Positions 47,701 through 59,823 are shown, counted from the stretch's first letter. The stretch is DNA of 64,000 nucleotides from Cephalotrichum gorgonifer (GCA_900312665.1 ONZQ02000002.1:248001-312000), one strand, 5' to 3'. The notes: generated from the letters alone by a model not told the origin. Numbers and translations: made by a program.

Positions 47701-48198
47701 CGTGTCTCGGTGGATGTACAGATACCCGTCCGTTCCGAGCACGTTCTCCCTACCTTGCCGGCGAAACTGGGGCGCCTTGTACTTGTCGACGCCAAACTTC
47801 CGGAGTAGCGGGTCGCCCTTCTTGTCGATGACGAACACCGGCAAGCTCGCCTCTTCCGTAGCGGGCTGCTGCTGCTGCTGCTGGTTCACATCTTCTGCTC
47901 CCGGCTGCCGACCCGGATCACTGCTCCTCGGGCGCTTTCTTTCCCGCGGGCTCCTACTCCTCCTGCTCCTACTCCTGCTCCTGCTCCGGCTCCGGCTCCT
48001 CGATCCCCGTCCATCATCACCATGGCTGGGTCGTGAATGATGGCGACGCCGCTTGCTTCCGCGGTGAGATCTCTTCCCGCTGTCTCTAGATTCAAGAGTT
48101 TCTGAAGTGGTGGCGGCGGCCTGATCTGGTGTGGCGGACTTTGGTTTGAAAGACGAGAATTTAGGCACGGTCAGTCTCCTGTCGTCTCTACTCGACAT
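44800..48198 (-). CDS. nrde2: NRDE2 family protein (RNA surveillance/silencing factor)
   Basis: Two exons, 45464-48198 and 44800-45382, encode 1105 residues; the join reads ..YIHTTRG|PYRKTFLS. The N-terminus has VPKFSSFKP, then an Arg/Ser repeat region (about 60-95) and a Gln run. The NRDE-2 entry follows: VFVIDKKGDPLLRKFGVDKY and PQFRRQGRENVLG. From about residue 270 on, helical HAT/TPR-like repeats continue to the end, with LNEKSIELTRRVKERPGDIQAWLGLIDHQ at their start. In animals NRDE2 associates with MTR4 and nuclear silencing; fission yeast Nrl1 acts with splicing factors and MTL1. It is therefore likely nuclear and in RNA processing. The final codons CGT AAG TAA contain a perfect GTAAGT donor, so a longer spliced C-terminus is possible. 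Confidence 0.9.
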
Positions 48199-50580
48199 GG
48201 CGGGGATGTGAGGAGGGCGGAACAGCTAGGCGTGACCGTGGCCGTGGCCTTGACCGGGGAAGGGGGTGTGGTGGGGTGGTGTTGGCGTATACAAGTAGCA
48301 TGAACATTTATCTGGTTTGGGGCGGGTGTGGTTGACAGCCAAAAGCGTCGAGTAGAGTATTTCAGTTCTCGCCGGCTGGTTGCCGGGGCTCTTCTTGCCT
48401 TGGAGCACAGAGCATAATATTATGGCAGCTACAACTTCGACTCGAGGTCATTCCTCCATACAGTGGGGTAAAATAGGTAACGTAGCCAGAATTAGCTCTG
48501 GCGCTTGCTCATATTGTGAGGCTCTACTCGCATAGTTCAATCAAGCCTCGATTTTTTTCTTCACTTCATTGTATTCGTACGGGTCAATCTCGCGTTGAGC
48601 TGTTCCTTGTCATTGCCTGTCACCTCCTTCCTTGTTGCCCTCATATTATTAATACCCGGTTCCGCATGCTACGGGTCAGAGCTCCCACACTGTGTAAGTA
48701 CCCTGAAGGTCTCGGCCAAGTGCGGGCTTAGAGGTCATGTCACAGCATCACACGCGTGTGTCCCGCGCATCCATTCCGCCTATTTATGCCCATCCATTAC
48801 AAGTGACATCATGGCCCAGTCGCTGGAGCCCGGGCGAGAAATGACGTCGGGGGCGTCATCATGGTATGAACCTATCTGCTTCGTGTCGACAGCGGCTCAG
48901 AAGCATCCATCTTGAGGGCGTAATACGATATATATACTCGTATGGAAGATAAAAACCTGTTATGCGATTTGATAATTTATCACATGGTACCCAGTCCGTC
49001 GTCGTTCTTGAAATACGAGTGCATCGGATAGTGGTGGCATCACTAACCTCTTGACTGCCCTGCCCTGTCCTCTTAGTACCTACTATGCGCGGCTGGTGGA
49101 TGAGTACTTGTCCAAGTATTTCCTGGAAGCGGGCGCTGTGGGAGATTGTTGCTTTCCTTTTCCACCATCCTCAAACAAGTAGCTCCAGCGACTGTGGAGA
49201 TGGACAATTATGAGGAGTTGTCTCGGTCGGCCAAAAGATGAATGGAGCTGTGGGTATACTCGTACAAGTACTCACGCTGCCACATTTAAGTGCGCCGGAA
49301 ACAAGTACGAGTACAAGTACTCATATGCTTCCACCACGCTGTGTGGGGGGACCAAGGGTCTAGATTGTCGCCAAGCCCGTTGCGGAACACGCTAATAACA
49401 ATCGACTCCTGCTGGATGCAGACGGGTGATGATACTCATATACTTTTCTGGAAGTTAACCACGCAGAGCAACGCCATTGCCATCGTACTTCGTACTCGTA
49501 CTCGTGCGGCCACAAGCATCCATCACAGGGCTTCTCAACTTGTATCACTCGTCCCTAAAAGGCATCTTCAGCACATGCTATCCATGTATGTCTAGGACCA
49601 TCCCCCGCCAAGTCTAGAAGTATCTGTACAGGTACACGGGTTGTGACACATGATGCGGGCTGTTGACATTTAGTTCATCGAGCTCTCCGATCTTGAACGG
49701 GGACGGGTGCGGGTGTGGGTGCGGGCATTAATACAAGTACTTGAATTTCACAAGATGGCGCTATCAGTCTAGCTACTTGTGGTGTCTCACCGTCGTCTTA
49801 GGCTAGCTGGACTTCGCTGAGAGCACCTTCCCTGCTGATGCGCACTGAGTGACCCCACCCAGGGTCTTCGATCAGGGCCCCAGTGCTACGCCAGCCCCTG
49901 CCCTCATTGGTCCCCACCAGCTCCCCTCCCCCACCAGTATCTCCACAAAGACCCTGTGCCTGCTCTCGGCTGTGCTGCAGGCGGATATGAGTAGTACATG
50001 CAATACTTGTAAAGGTAGAGCAGCGAAGAACATCATCCATCCCAACCCGATCTGGCAAACACCACCTCCCCCGAGGTTCTCCAGCTCGCCATCCCGCCGC
50101 TCTCATCTACCGCGGCCTATCGAGGAAAGTAGGGGCCACATCCGTACTTGTATTTGCCGGTTTACTTGTACGAGTAGCGTCTGGGAACACAATACGGAAG
50201 AGCGAGACGAAGCCTCGCCCAACGATGCCGACACATTCCATCCTCCGATCGACCTCCCGACCTCGAATCCCGGCCTCACTCCGCGTCCTCTCTGGGTGAC
50301 CTTGGGCCCATATATGATCTCTACGAGTACCATTACAACCAGCCCCTGCCAACCGCCCGCTTAGGTTGCATGGTGTGGATAGCGACCGAGAGATCAAGAA
50401 ACAGGCCTCGACCATTCTACTCCCGTGATATCCCGACCCACGACCGGCTTATCAGATCCCACCTCATACACCAACTCGCGACACCTCACTGCCCAGGCCT
50501 AGAACTCGCCCTGTTATTTGAGCGTCTAGGTCTCTAACTCCCTTCCCCCCCTCCGAGCCAGGATATCGAGACCTGTGACG
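48199..50580. other. Divergent promoter region between NRDE2 and the CLC gene
   Basis: About 2.4 kb with no supported gene. It is rich in TACTCGTA/TACAAGTA motifs: 49256-49326, 49490-49505, the palindrome CAAGTACTTG at 49734-49743, and 50144-50176. A GGGTGCGGGTGTGGGTGCGGG stretch lies near 49705. The 49849-50364 frame (+) has no domain. Confidence 0.55.
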
Positions 50581-53500
50581 ATGGATGATTCCGATAATAC
50601 TGCCGCGACGACGCCGTCGTCTCCCCATCAACAGCGACGCCAACGCCATCTGCGCCCGGGGAGGCTCCACTCGACCGGAGATATGGACGAGCAGACACCA
50701 CTTTTGACAGGTACCGCGACACGCGCTCGTGTACGAAGATTAGGCGGCCATCTCTCCCCGCCGCCCCCAAATCCATCCGGCTTTCTGTCCAGGAATCAAA
50801 GCTATACGGGTACGTGTACATCTCCATGTGCTTGCTCGTTTAAGAACACCTCGAACCAGGTCTTCCCCTTGAAATCCCCTTCCCTGCTTCGTATATGCCC
50901 TCAAGCTGTTCGTATATGCGCTCGAGCTCTAACAGCTTGGATCCTGTTAGGGGGTAGCATGCGGAGCGCCCTGAACCATACCCGTCACCCGTCGTGGGGA
51001 CAGCGACTTATCCAAGCCCTCTCCGACCGCCAGGAGTCGACGACTGAATCCAAAGGCTCCGTATACCCCGACGAGCGCGTCTGGTACGACCAGTTCACCT
51101 CGACGGACTGGGTCCACGACATCATCGCTGATGCCCACCGAGTGAAGGAGCTACGGAGTCGGAGGGACTTCTGGGGCCGCGTCTTCTCCGCCTTTGACGC
51201 AACGCAAGGATGGATCCTGAGTGCTCTGTGTGGCGTCACCATAGCTGTCGTTGCTTATCTCGTGAACATTTCCGAGGCGACCGTCTTTGACTACAAGGAT
51301 GGCTACTGCAAGAGGGGGTGGTATATCCCCGAACTGGTAAGGACTCAGATCCTCGTCCAATGAAACCCCACGACGCCCTCCCTTGCGAACCGAACCCAAG
51401 TTCTAATACCCGTTTTATAGAGATGCTGTCCCCACGGCCCCTGCGAGGATTGGCGTGACTGGTCCGACGTGCTCGACGGCCATCCATTTGGCAAGATGTG
51501 GACGGAGTACGCGGTCTACCTCTTCCTCGTCATCGCGCTTTCCTCTGCGAGCTGCCTGGTTACGCTCACAACTAAAACGGTCGTTCCCTCGGCATTCCGA
51601 CTCTCGACATTGGACGAGAACCTCGCGGCCGAGACGGTCGACGATTACAACGACGATGGGAACACTCCTCGGCAGCCCGTGGAGCCACAGCGGGAACCTG
51701 CTCCAATGGTCTACTATTCTGCGGCTGGAAGCGGTGTGGCCGAAGTCCGTGTCATTCTTAGCGGCTTCGTGCTGCACGGCTTCCTCGGCCTGAAGACACT
51801 TATAGTAAAGACGGGCGCTCTGGTCCTCAGCGTCGCTTCGGGCCTGAGTCTTGGGAAGGAGGGGCCCTACGTCCACATCGCCACCTGCGTGGGTAACATC
51901 GCCTGCCGCCTCTTCTCGAAATACGACCGCAACGACGCGAAGCGGCGAGAGGTCCTATCCGCCGCCGCTGCAGCCGGTGTCGCCGTGGCCTTTGGCGCGC
52001 CTCTCGGCGGGGTGCTCTTCGGGCTCGAGGAGGTGTCGTACTTCTTCCCCGCCAAGACGCTCTTCCGAACGTTCTTCTGCTGCATCATCGCATCTTTGAC
52101 TCTCAAGTTCCTCAATCCGTACGGGACTCACAAGATCGTCATGTTCGAGGTCCGCTATACCGACGACTGGGCGTGGTTCGAGCTGGGGACCTTCATGCTG
52201 GTCGGGGTCCTCGGCGGCGCCGCGGGGGCGCTCTTCATCAAGGCGTCGAAGCACTGGGCCAGGTCGTTCAGGGGCATCAAGGTCATTAAGCGCAACCCCC
52301 TGGTCGAGGTGATGCTGGTGGCGCTGGTGACGGGCTTGCTGAGCTACTGGAACGTGTTCACCCGGCTCTCCGTCGTTAAGCTGCTACTGAACATTGCGTC
52401 TCCCTGCGATCCTAAGAACGAAAGCCGGAACATGATGGGGCTTTGCCCCGAGAGCATTGACGAGATCCCGGCCGTTCTCCTAAGTCTCTTTATGGCCTTC
52501 CTCGTGAAGGGGTTCCTTACGACCATTACATTTGGAATTGTAGGTTTATTGCCCACCGACCCCATATGATATGATGATGATGGGGGTTGGTTTAGTTAGG
52601 AACGCTGCTAACTTGCTTGATAACAGAAAGTGCCAGCCGGTATCTACATGCCGTCCATGGTGGTCGGCGGTCTGATGGGCAGGCTCATCGGCCACATGGT
52701 GCAGTGGGTCGTCTTCCGGTTCCCGCACTGGTGGGTGTTCGCGGAGTGCGCCAGCAGCAAGGCGGGCACGTGCATCCAGCCGGGCGTCTACGGGCTCATC
52801 GCCGCAGGCTCGACCATGTGCGGTGTCACGCGCCTCTCGGTGACGCTCGCGGTCATTCTCTTCGAGCTGACGGGGAGTCTCGACTACGTCTTGCCGTTCT
52901 CCCTGGCCATCCTCGTGTCCAAGTGGACGGCGGACGCCATTGAGCCAAATAGTATATACGTAAGATTGATCCCTCTCCTACTGCTCTGTCTATGAAGACC
53001 AAATGCTGACTCTGTCGTGCGCCAGGACCTGCTCACAAACATGAACTCCTACCCGTTCCTCGATAACAAACACAAGCCCATCTTCACGTCGGACCTGGCG
53101 GCCATCGTGCCCCGCGTCCGCCGCGAGCGCGTGATAGACATCACCTCCTCGCCTCTCGTGCCGGCCGCGTCCCTGCGCAAGAAGCTCGAGGTCCTCCATA
53201 GGGCGGGCGAGCTGGACGGCGGGCTGCCCATCCTGAGGGACGACGTGCTCGTCGGCCTCATCCCCGCGCCCGACCTGGAGTACGCGCTGGATAACCTCCC
53301 GGACAAGGAAGATAACCTGTGCCTCATGGCGAATGTGCCGAGCATCGATGACGACGATGGTGAGGTCGACCCGACGGATTTCACGCCGTATATCGATCCG
53401 GTAAGTTTTACGCCCCCTCCCTGGGTTGTTTGAGTTGAGTGTTGGTAGAAGAGGGAGGGATAGAGGGCTAATACGGGGGCGGATGACAAACTAGGCTCCC

Positions 53501-53756
53501 GTTTCGTTAGATATCCAGTCACCCATGGATCTGGTCTACGAGTGTTTCTCCAAGCTTGGGCTACGGTATATATGCGTGCTCAAGAACGGGAAGTACGCCG
53601 GGATGGTGAGTACCCAATCTAACCCAACCCCCCTTTCCCCCCTTGCTTTGTGCCGAGGATGAAGGTAGGGGAGAGCTAACGAACATTGTGTAGACTCATA
53701 AGAAGACATTTGTAAAGTATATGCGGGAGCTCCTAGAGAATGAGCACGGCCATTAA
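50581..53756 (+). CDS. CLC-type chloride/proton exchanger (Gef1-like)
   Basis: Seven exons: 50581-50809, 50951-51336, 51421-52539, 52627-52959, 53026-53400, 53495-53605 and 53694-53756, giving 871 residues. The cytosolic N-terminus is followed by the CLC membrane core: first helix after FDAAQGW-like FDATQGWILSAL, a Cys-rich loop (CCPHGPCEDW), AAGSGVAEVRVILSGF (chloride filter, about 306-321), SLGKEGPYVH with the gating Glu at about 352, GAPLGGVLFGLEE, and GIYMPSMVVGGLMGR in exon 4. Exons 5-7 encode the paired CBS region, ending LKNGKYAGMTHKKTFVKYMRELL. The gating Glu marks it as an exchanger of the CLC-3/4/5 and yeast Gef1 type, expected in Golgi/vacuolar membranes for acidification and copper/iron handling. 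Intron 1 is 141 bases and open in frame. Confidence 0.93.
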
Positions 53757-54225
53757 GGTGTGGGCGCGAGTTGCTCCCCCTTTAGCCTTGTGGAGAGGAT
53801 GGAGGGTATATGGTTGGAGGTATGGCGAGAAGAGGTCCCGATACCATGCGCAGGTTCGGGGCCCCAAGTGGCAATCTTTTTGTTCGAACGGGCCGGGACT
53901 ACGTGTCACTAGATATCTCTGCTTTTTTTCCCCTCTGTATTTGTGGTGTGGCATCTATCGGTCCCCGTTGTCGGCAGGACTAATATTTTGTATATGGGCT
54001 TAGTGGGAGAGGGAGAGGGAGAGGGAGAGAGAAGATCATGGTCGCATTTAGCATATATAATGTAGTTGGCATAAGCGATACCCTAAGAAGGGGGGAGAAA
54101 GGGGGGGGGGGGGGTAGGGGAGTCATGGCTCTCCCCCCATAATCAATTTTCTTAAACCTCGCTCGCTCTTGACGTACGCGTGGTCTACTACCGACCCACG
54201 CACGCATGATATTCCGCAATCCCCT
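53757..54225. other. Convergent 3' spacer with simple repeats
   Basis: Lies between the CLC and PLC stops. It holds (GGGAGA)n at 54005-54032 and a run of 14 G at 54101-54114. No gene. Confidence 0.7.
54005..54114. repeat. (GGGAGA)n and G14 run
   Basis: Four GGGAGA units at 54005-54032 and an uninterrupted run of 14 G at 54101-54114, between two convergent genes. Length of the G run may be a sequencing artefact. Confidence 0.8.
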
Positions 54226-56373
54226 CTACACCAAAGTCCTCGAGACCCTCACGAGCAGCACGCCCTTCGTCAGCCGCCCCTCGCAGTCCAATAGATGCAC
54301 AAACCTATACCCGCTCCTCACCCTGTCGAGCCTGACGCAGGCCCACCCCGCCAGGTCGTCCCTCATGAACTCGTCATCCCTCACCGTGAACCTCACAAAC
54401 GTCAGCTCGGGCACCACGCCCTCGATCTTCGGGAACTTCAGCGCCTGGCCGCCAAAGTCCGGGCGCGTCCCCTTGTTCGTCTTCGTGCGCGCCTTGTACT
54501 CCCCCTCGGGCTCCTTACCCGCCTCCGCCTTGGCGGGTACCTTGTCACGCCGCTCATCGGGAGACCCGACGTGGATCTCGACCTTCACGTAGGGTCGGAA
54601 GGAGCCCTCGTGAGTGTCGCCGGGCGGGAGGGGCAAGTTCTGCGCCGCGAGGACCTCGACGGTCAGGTCGAGAGACTTATAGGTTGGGTGGGGGAGTTCC
54701 GCGACGTCGGGTTTCTTGGCGCGGTAGCCTATTGTCACAAGTTAGCAGCGGGTCTATATACTCATTCTTGGTCTCAAGGTTAGCATTGCGGGAAGGGGAG
54801 TCGTCTTACCCTCGGGCTTCAGGACATATCCCGCCGTCCCCGCAAACATCCCCTCGTTGAGCATCATCCCCTCATCCCAATTCTGCCAGTTCAGCGCCAC
54901 GACCTGGATCCCCTTCCTCCAGAACGCCGCCGGCTCGAGGTTCGACGACCCGATGCGCAGGCCGTGCGGGTACGTCCTCATCAGGTAGTGCAGATTGTGC
55001 GAGAACAGCGCGGCGGCCTGCTTCTCGTGCACCTCCTCGACCTTCTTCTCCGACAGCGAGAAGATGTGCGTCGGCATCGTCGCCTCGGGCTGAGACAAGC
55101 TTTTGAAGCTCACGCCGCGTGTGTAGATTCCCAGAGCGCTGAGGGCCTGTGTGATCTTGGATGGTTTGGCAGCGGCCTTCTCAGCCGTCTCGGCTGGGAG
55201 CCGGTCATCGTCGTCGTCCGGCGCCTGCTCGGGTGAGGCCCCGGGCGGCGCGTACTTGACCTTCACGAGGATCTTGCCGCGGAGGTCAGCCGGGCTAGGG
55301 AGCTCCGTCGCGGGGTTCGCGGGCGGTGGGACGAGCATGCCCTTCCAGGCCGCCGCCATGATCTCCACCATCCTTGCCTGCTGCTCAGGGTTGCAGTGGA
55401 CCTCGAGGCTCACGATGAGGGGTAGGTCAGACGCGACGAAGGCATAGTCGCGGACGGCGGTGCAGACGTCACGGAAGGTCACCTCCTTGGTGAGGGTGTA
55501 TCCGTGAAGGACCCTGGGCTCAACGACGCCCGGCTTCGGCGGGGGTATTCCATCGTCTCGGGCGGGGGGCGTTGTCCCAGCTGCCTGCTGCACCTCGGCA
55601 ACCTCCACCACCGCCCCCGCGATCTTCTCCTCCGTCGTCGATATGGAGGTCTTCTCCAGCTTCGAAGAGAGAGACCCCGGTAGCTTGTCTTTCAGCATCT
55701 GGAACCTGCTCTTCTTCGTCTTCTTCTTCGCCTTGTCTTTGGCGCTTCCCGCCTCTTCGTCGCTACTACTGTCGGAGTCCTCATTGTCGGACTCGTCTCC
55801 ATTCCAGACGTCGACCTCGATGCACCGGCAACCCCTCAGCAGCACGTTCTTGTAGGCGTCGGTGCTCGAGTCGCTATACAACTGGTTCCCGGTCAAGTAG
55901 GTGTTGTGGCTCGAGCTGATGTAGTACGCGGCCAGGGGCCAAGAGAGGTTCTCTTCCCTTGGGGGTGCGGTGAGAGCGGTGGCGGCAGAGCGCATGTACT
56001 TTAGGAAGCCATAGAAGTTTAGGCCCTCTGGCGACTCGGCGGTTGCGACGGCCTCCGCGAGGGAGGGGGGGAGTACGCCTTCCCTTTGGATCTCAACCGC
56101 GAAGGCGCGGATCTGGTCGGCGCGCCACGTCTGATCGGTCGAGTCGCTGGGTATGCGGGAGACGAAGATAGTCTTGAGGTGGCTCAGGACGACTTCATCG
56201 AAGGTATCGACCGTGCGGAGAGCCTCGCTGTTTCCACCACCCGCCTGCTGGGTTGGGTCGGGAAGAATGGGCGACATGGTGCTTGTTGTGCCTGCTCTCG
56301 CGAGCTTCTTCTTGCTAGATAGTAGCTTGTTTAAGGTGGGGCTGCGACGTATCGAAAGCCTGGATCTATGCAT
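54226..56373 (-). CDS. Phosphoinositide-specific phospholipase C
   Basis: Two exons, 54810-56373 and 54226-54728, encode 688 residues; the join reads ..YVLKPEG|YRAKKPDV. Residues about 55-135 are an EF-hand-like helical region. The X box starts at SWPLAAYYISSSHNTYLTGNQ (catalytic His 156), with RCIEVDVWNGD (Glu 187, Asp 189) and RVLHGYTLT (second catalytic His 289). About 95 residues of acidic/Lys-rich insert separate the two X-box halves. The Y box runs from about 415 (RGVSFKSLSQPEATMPTHIFSLSE) to GMFAGTAGYVL. Exon 2 is a C2 domain (LDLTVEVLAAQNLP). There is no PH domain, so membrane binding would rest on the EF/C2 parts. The enzyme cleaves PIP2 to IP3 and diacylglycerol. It is delta-like in layout, as in other fungi. 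Confidence 0.94.
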
Positions 56374-56572
56374 AGCCTACTCTGTGCAAGACTCTCCTTG
56401 CCTTTGGTCAAATAGGAGAAACCCCTTTGCGACCTTGACGAGGAACGACAGACGAGCTGTTTAAGTGAGATGACGCATGTTGGCAAGAGGGAGATGGGTG
56501 AAAAGAGGGGATGGTAGAAGATCGCTCATAATGTACAAGTGGTCAAGGTGGGGGAGGGGCAATCTGCAGCTG

Positions 56573-56614
56573 GGACCAGGGAGAATGGACCTAGGACCAG
56601 GGAGAATGGACCTA
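56573..56614. repeat. Perfect 21-base tandem duplication
   Basis: GGACCAGGGAGAATGGACCT(A) occurs twice, head to tail, without any mismatch. It lies about 200 bases upstream of the PLC start. The lack of divergence suggests a recent duplication. Confidence 0.9.
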
Positions 56615-57422
56615 TCACCATGCACGTATCGACATAGCTTCGACCTTCATTTTCCAGCTGAAACAATCGTGGACATTGTAGTGAGGAAAGGCATTATTTT
56701 AGCCAAGCAAGAGCTTAAATTAAGCTTGGCCAAGAGCGGGATGGGAGGCCACACTTGGTCAAGAGTGGCTGTAATAATTACTTGTAGTCCAAAGACGGAA
56801 GATGATGCTGGACAATTAAGAACACTAGTCTTTCCTCATCCACTTCGACGAGAGCTAAGATGATCGAACCGGGAGACTAGAAGAGCTGACGAAGCTGTCG
56901 CACTCCGCGTCACAGCATAATAGATCAGAGCTTCCCGTAATTATGCGCGAGGGCAGAGGAGTCAGGTAAAGAGGGACGGGCGCCAGAATCGGGGGGGGGA
57001 GCCATCGAGGATCACACTAGTAGAGGTTAAAGGTCGGGTATGAGCGAACATGGAAAGCCACTGTCTCGCAAGTGGGGTTTTCGCTACGAGATAGTAGGAC
57101 GACACAAGGCTTGTTCGCTCTGCACTGCAAGGAAGTCATCATCCAGATCATCTCTTGCGGGTTGCCGCCGACCAAGCCGGTCGCTCCTTCCACATTTCCG
57201 TGTTAGTCAGAGTCATGCCTTCCCGTTATTGACTAAACCGGGGATACTCGAAATACTGCTCGTCCGATAACCAGAGATGTTACTCGAGCGGGGTTTGTGG
57301 TATGTGAGGTATTACGTACTTTGTCGTTCGTTTAGATGCTAGCTCTCGTGGGAGGAAGTAGCTGCGAGGAACGGACGAAAACCAGCCGCCCAAACAGTAA
57401 CAAGAGCATGAGGTGGCGAATC

Positions 57423-57446
57423 CGGCCACCGGCCACCGGCCACCGA
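57423..57446. repeat. GGCCACC tandem repeat
   Basis: Three GGCCACC units followed by a decayed GACCATC. Confidence 0.8.
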
Positions 57447-58740
57447 CCATCGACTAACACGAGTATTGCTGGCTGCCACGAACTAACTCCACAAAGATGT
57501 CAGTTGGCAGCGCACGGCTTGGGTCATCGATCCACATGTCAATCACTATCCAAGATTTCTTTTCTTCCCCTTGGCGGATCACACTCTAACGCCACCCACG
57601 GACAAATCAGGTTCCCGTTGCCCTCACCAGCCTTCCTGCCAACCGTCCAAGTATTACAAGTATTGTATTACTGATATCTCATGTTATTCAATCAGTGACA
57701 TAAGAACATTTTGTCCTGTGCACCAAGGAATGTCATTTCCTCGCTCCGTGTGGGCCCAAACAGAGGCGCAGTACGATTTACCTGGATCGATACGAGACTT
57801 GGCGGGTATTTTTTGATGACGACGCCGGCCCCGTTTGGCGTTTCATGGATGACCTGTCATCCCTTTTGCCCTTTAAACTTCGGGTGGCGCAGCACGCCGT
57901 GCTGTATCAGGTTTGTCCAACTGAAATACTCGTATTAATACGGAGCTCCATCTAAAAGACTACGGAGCTAGCCCTGGTCCCCGTCCGCGTTTCGCACGTA
58001 CTTGGCAGCTGCACCGATTCTCACCAAGACGGCGCGATCCCTGCCAAATCCAGCCAAACCGTATTATTAGCCTCCGGCTTCCCGGGTGATACGGGGGGTA
58101 GTACGGTGCTGCTCGTACACCGTCTTCGGCGCAGGGGGCCTGAGCCGCATGGGCCGCGTGGACCCCTGTTTCCGGATCCGGCCATCTACTCGTTTGGAAT
58201 TTCCTTGTTCCTGAAAAAAAAAACGGCTTGAACTTCTTCGGTTTGAAGGGGAACGGGAAGCCTGGACATCACAGTAATGACGTGCGGGTTGGGTCAAAAT
58301 CGGAACAGCTGCGTGGCTCATAAAGATTACAGTAGTTGAAAGAGAAGCGTAATGGATTGAGAGGTCCGGCCAGGGTGTTCTGTGTTGGTGATGGCCCTGG
58401 GGTTGTGGGGAAGCACAGCCGAAGCCGCGTGTTTCGGAGTCGGTAGCGCTGGCCACCAACACCACACCCTTTTCTGTCTAATATCTTGGTCGTATACCCA
58501 CCCCTTGCCCTAGCAAGCTCCTTTGTACGACTTCCTTTCCGATACAAACTTTACAAACCTCTTTCTTTTGTTACAGCAACTTCTTTCTTTCTCTCTCTCT
58601 CTCCCAGTTATAGCGTCTCAGCCTGTCTACATACTAATACTTCTCCTACGACATCTTCATATTATCCCCCTGTAACCCGAGGCCGGAGACTACGGAACCA
58701 CCGGCAACTGTATTGGGAGGGCAGACACAGACATACGAGG

Positions 58741-59823
58741 ATGCATATCTCGATAGCAACCTGGGCAGCCGCCCTCCTCGCCCTGCCCACAACCATCACA
58801 CACGCTGCGGCGACCCCGTCCCGCCTCGCGGCGCGGCAGTCCGGATCAGTCGCCTGCAACAACTCCCCCGAGCTCTGCTCTCGCAGATACAACAACGTAA
58901 CCCACCTGGGCGCCCACAACTCCGCCTTCCTCCGCGACGAGTCCACGAACGACTCTATAGCGGGAAACCAGTTCTTTAATGCTACCGTCGCCCTCGACTC
59001 CGGCCTCCGTCTTCTCCAGGCCCAAGTGCATCTGGAGGACGGTGGTCTGCGCCTCTGCCACTCCTCATGCTCCCTCCTCGACGCGGGCCCGCTGCAGGAC
59101 TGGCTTAAGGCCGTCAACTTCTGGATGGACGAGAACCCCAACGAGGTGGTGACCGTCCTCCTCGTCAACTCCGACAGCCAGCCCGTCGACTCCTTTGGCG
59201 CGGCCTTTGACGGGTCCGGACTGGGAAAGTACGGCTACACGCCCGACGGGACCGGGTCGTGGCCAACGCTCGCCAAGATGATCAACGACGGCAAGAGGCT
59301 CGTCTCCTTCGTGACCAACATACAGCCGAGCACGCAGTACCCCTACGTCCTGGACGAGTTCACCTACATCTTCGAGACGCCCTTCGAGGTCACGAGCCCC
59401 GCGGGGTTCAACTGCACCGCCGACCGCCCGGCCAAGTTCGACTCCGGCTCCGCGGCCGTCGCGGCCGGCATGCTCCCCTTCCTCAACCACTTCCTCTACC
59501 AGGAGATAGGATCCGGCTTCGGCATCTACATACCCAACGAGAAGGACGTTGCGACCACGAACAGCCCGTCCACCTCGACGGCGGGCGCACTAGGCCGCCA
59601 CGCGGCGGAGTGCAAGACCGAGTGGGGCCAGCAGCCCGTCTTCATGCTGGTCGACTTCTTCGACCAGGGCCCCGCCATCGACACGGCGGACTCGCTGAAC
59701 GGGATCGGCCAGAGCGCTACGGGGAGGGACGAGCCGATTGCGGTCGCGGGCGCCGTCGTCAAGAGAGGCTCCGCGATGGTGGCGCTGGCTATGTCAGTGA
59801 TGGCGTGTTCCCTACTCTTCTAA
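58741..59823 (+). CDS. Secreted PI-PLC-like phosphodiesterase, probably GPI-anchored
   Basis: A single exon of 360 residues. Residues 1-22 are a signal peptide (ATWAAALLALPTTITHA). The body is a PLC-like TIM-barrel X domain: NNVTHLGAHNSAF (His 59) and the second His in LRLCHSSCSL (His 107) match the two catalytic histidines of bacterial-type PI-PLC, followed by DWLKAVNFWMDENPNEVVTVLLVN, which carries the conserved E-V/L-V pattern. N-glycosylation sites are present (NVT, NDS, NAT, NCT). The C-terminus (about 344-360, AMVALAMSVMACSLLF) is hydrophobic after a small-residue stretch, as for GPI attachment. Two Cys pairs likely form disulfides. The protein should sit on the cell surface; its substrate is unknown. 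The family is common in fungi and is distinct from the neighbouring intracellular PLC. Confidence 0.88.
   Translation: MHISIATWAAALLALPTTITHAAATPSRLAARQSGSVACNNSPELCSRRYNNVTHLGAHNSAFLRDESTNDSIAGNQFFNATVALDSGLRLLQAQVHLEDGGLRLCHSSCSLLDAGPLQDWLKAVNFWMDENPNEVVTVLLVNSDSQPVDSFGAAFDGSGLGKYGYTPDGTGSWPTLAKMINDGKRLVSFVTNIQPSTQYPYVLDEFTYIFETPFEVTSPAGFNCTADRPAKFDSGSAAVAAGMLPFLNHFLYQEIGSGFGIYIPNEKDVATTNSPSTSTAGALGRHAAECKTEWGQQPVFMLVDFFDQGPAIDTADSLNGIGQSATGRDEPIAVAGAVVKRGSAMVALAMSVMACSLLF

Larger units (their letters stand above)
56374..58740. other. Spacer between PLC and the secreted PI-PLC-like gene
   Basis: About 2.4 kb, holding two short tandem repeats (56573-56614 and 57423-57446), short TACTCGTA-type motifs near 57927 and pyrimidine-rich sequence just before the next start. 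Frames here lack domains and coding bias. Confidence 0.55.
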
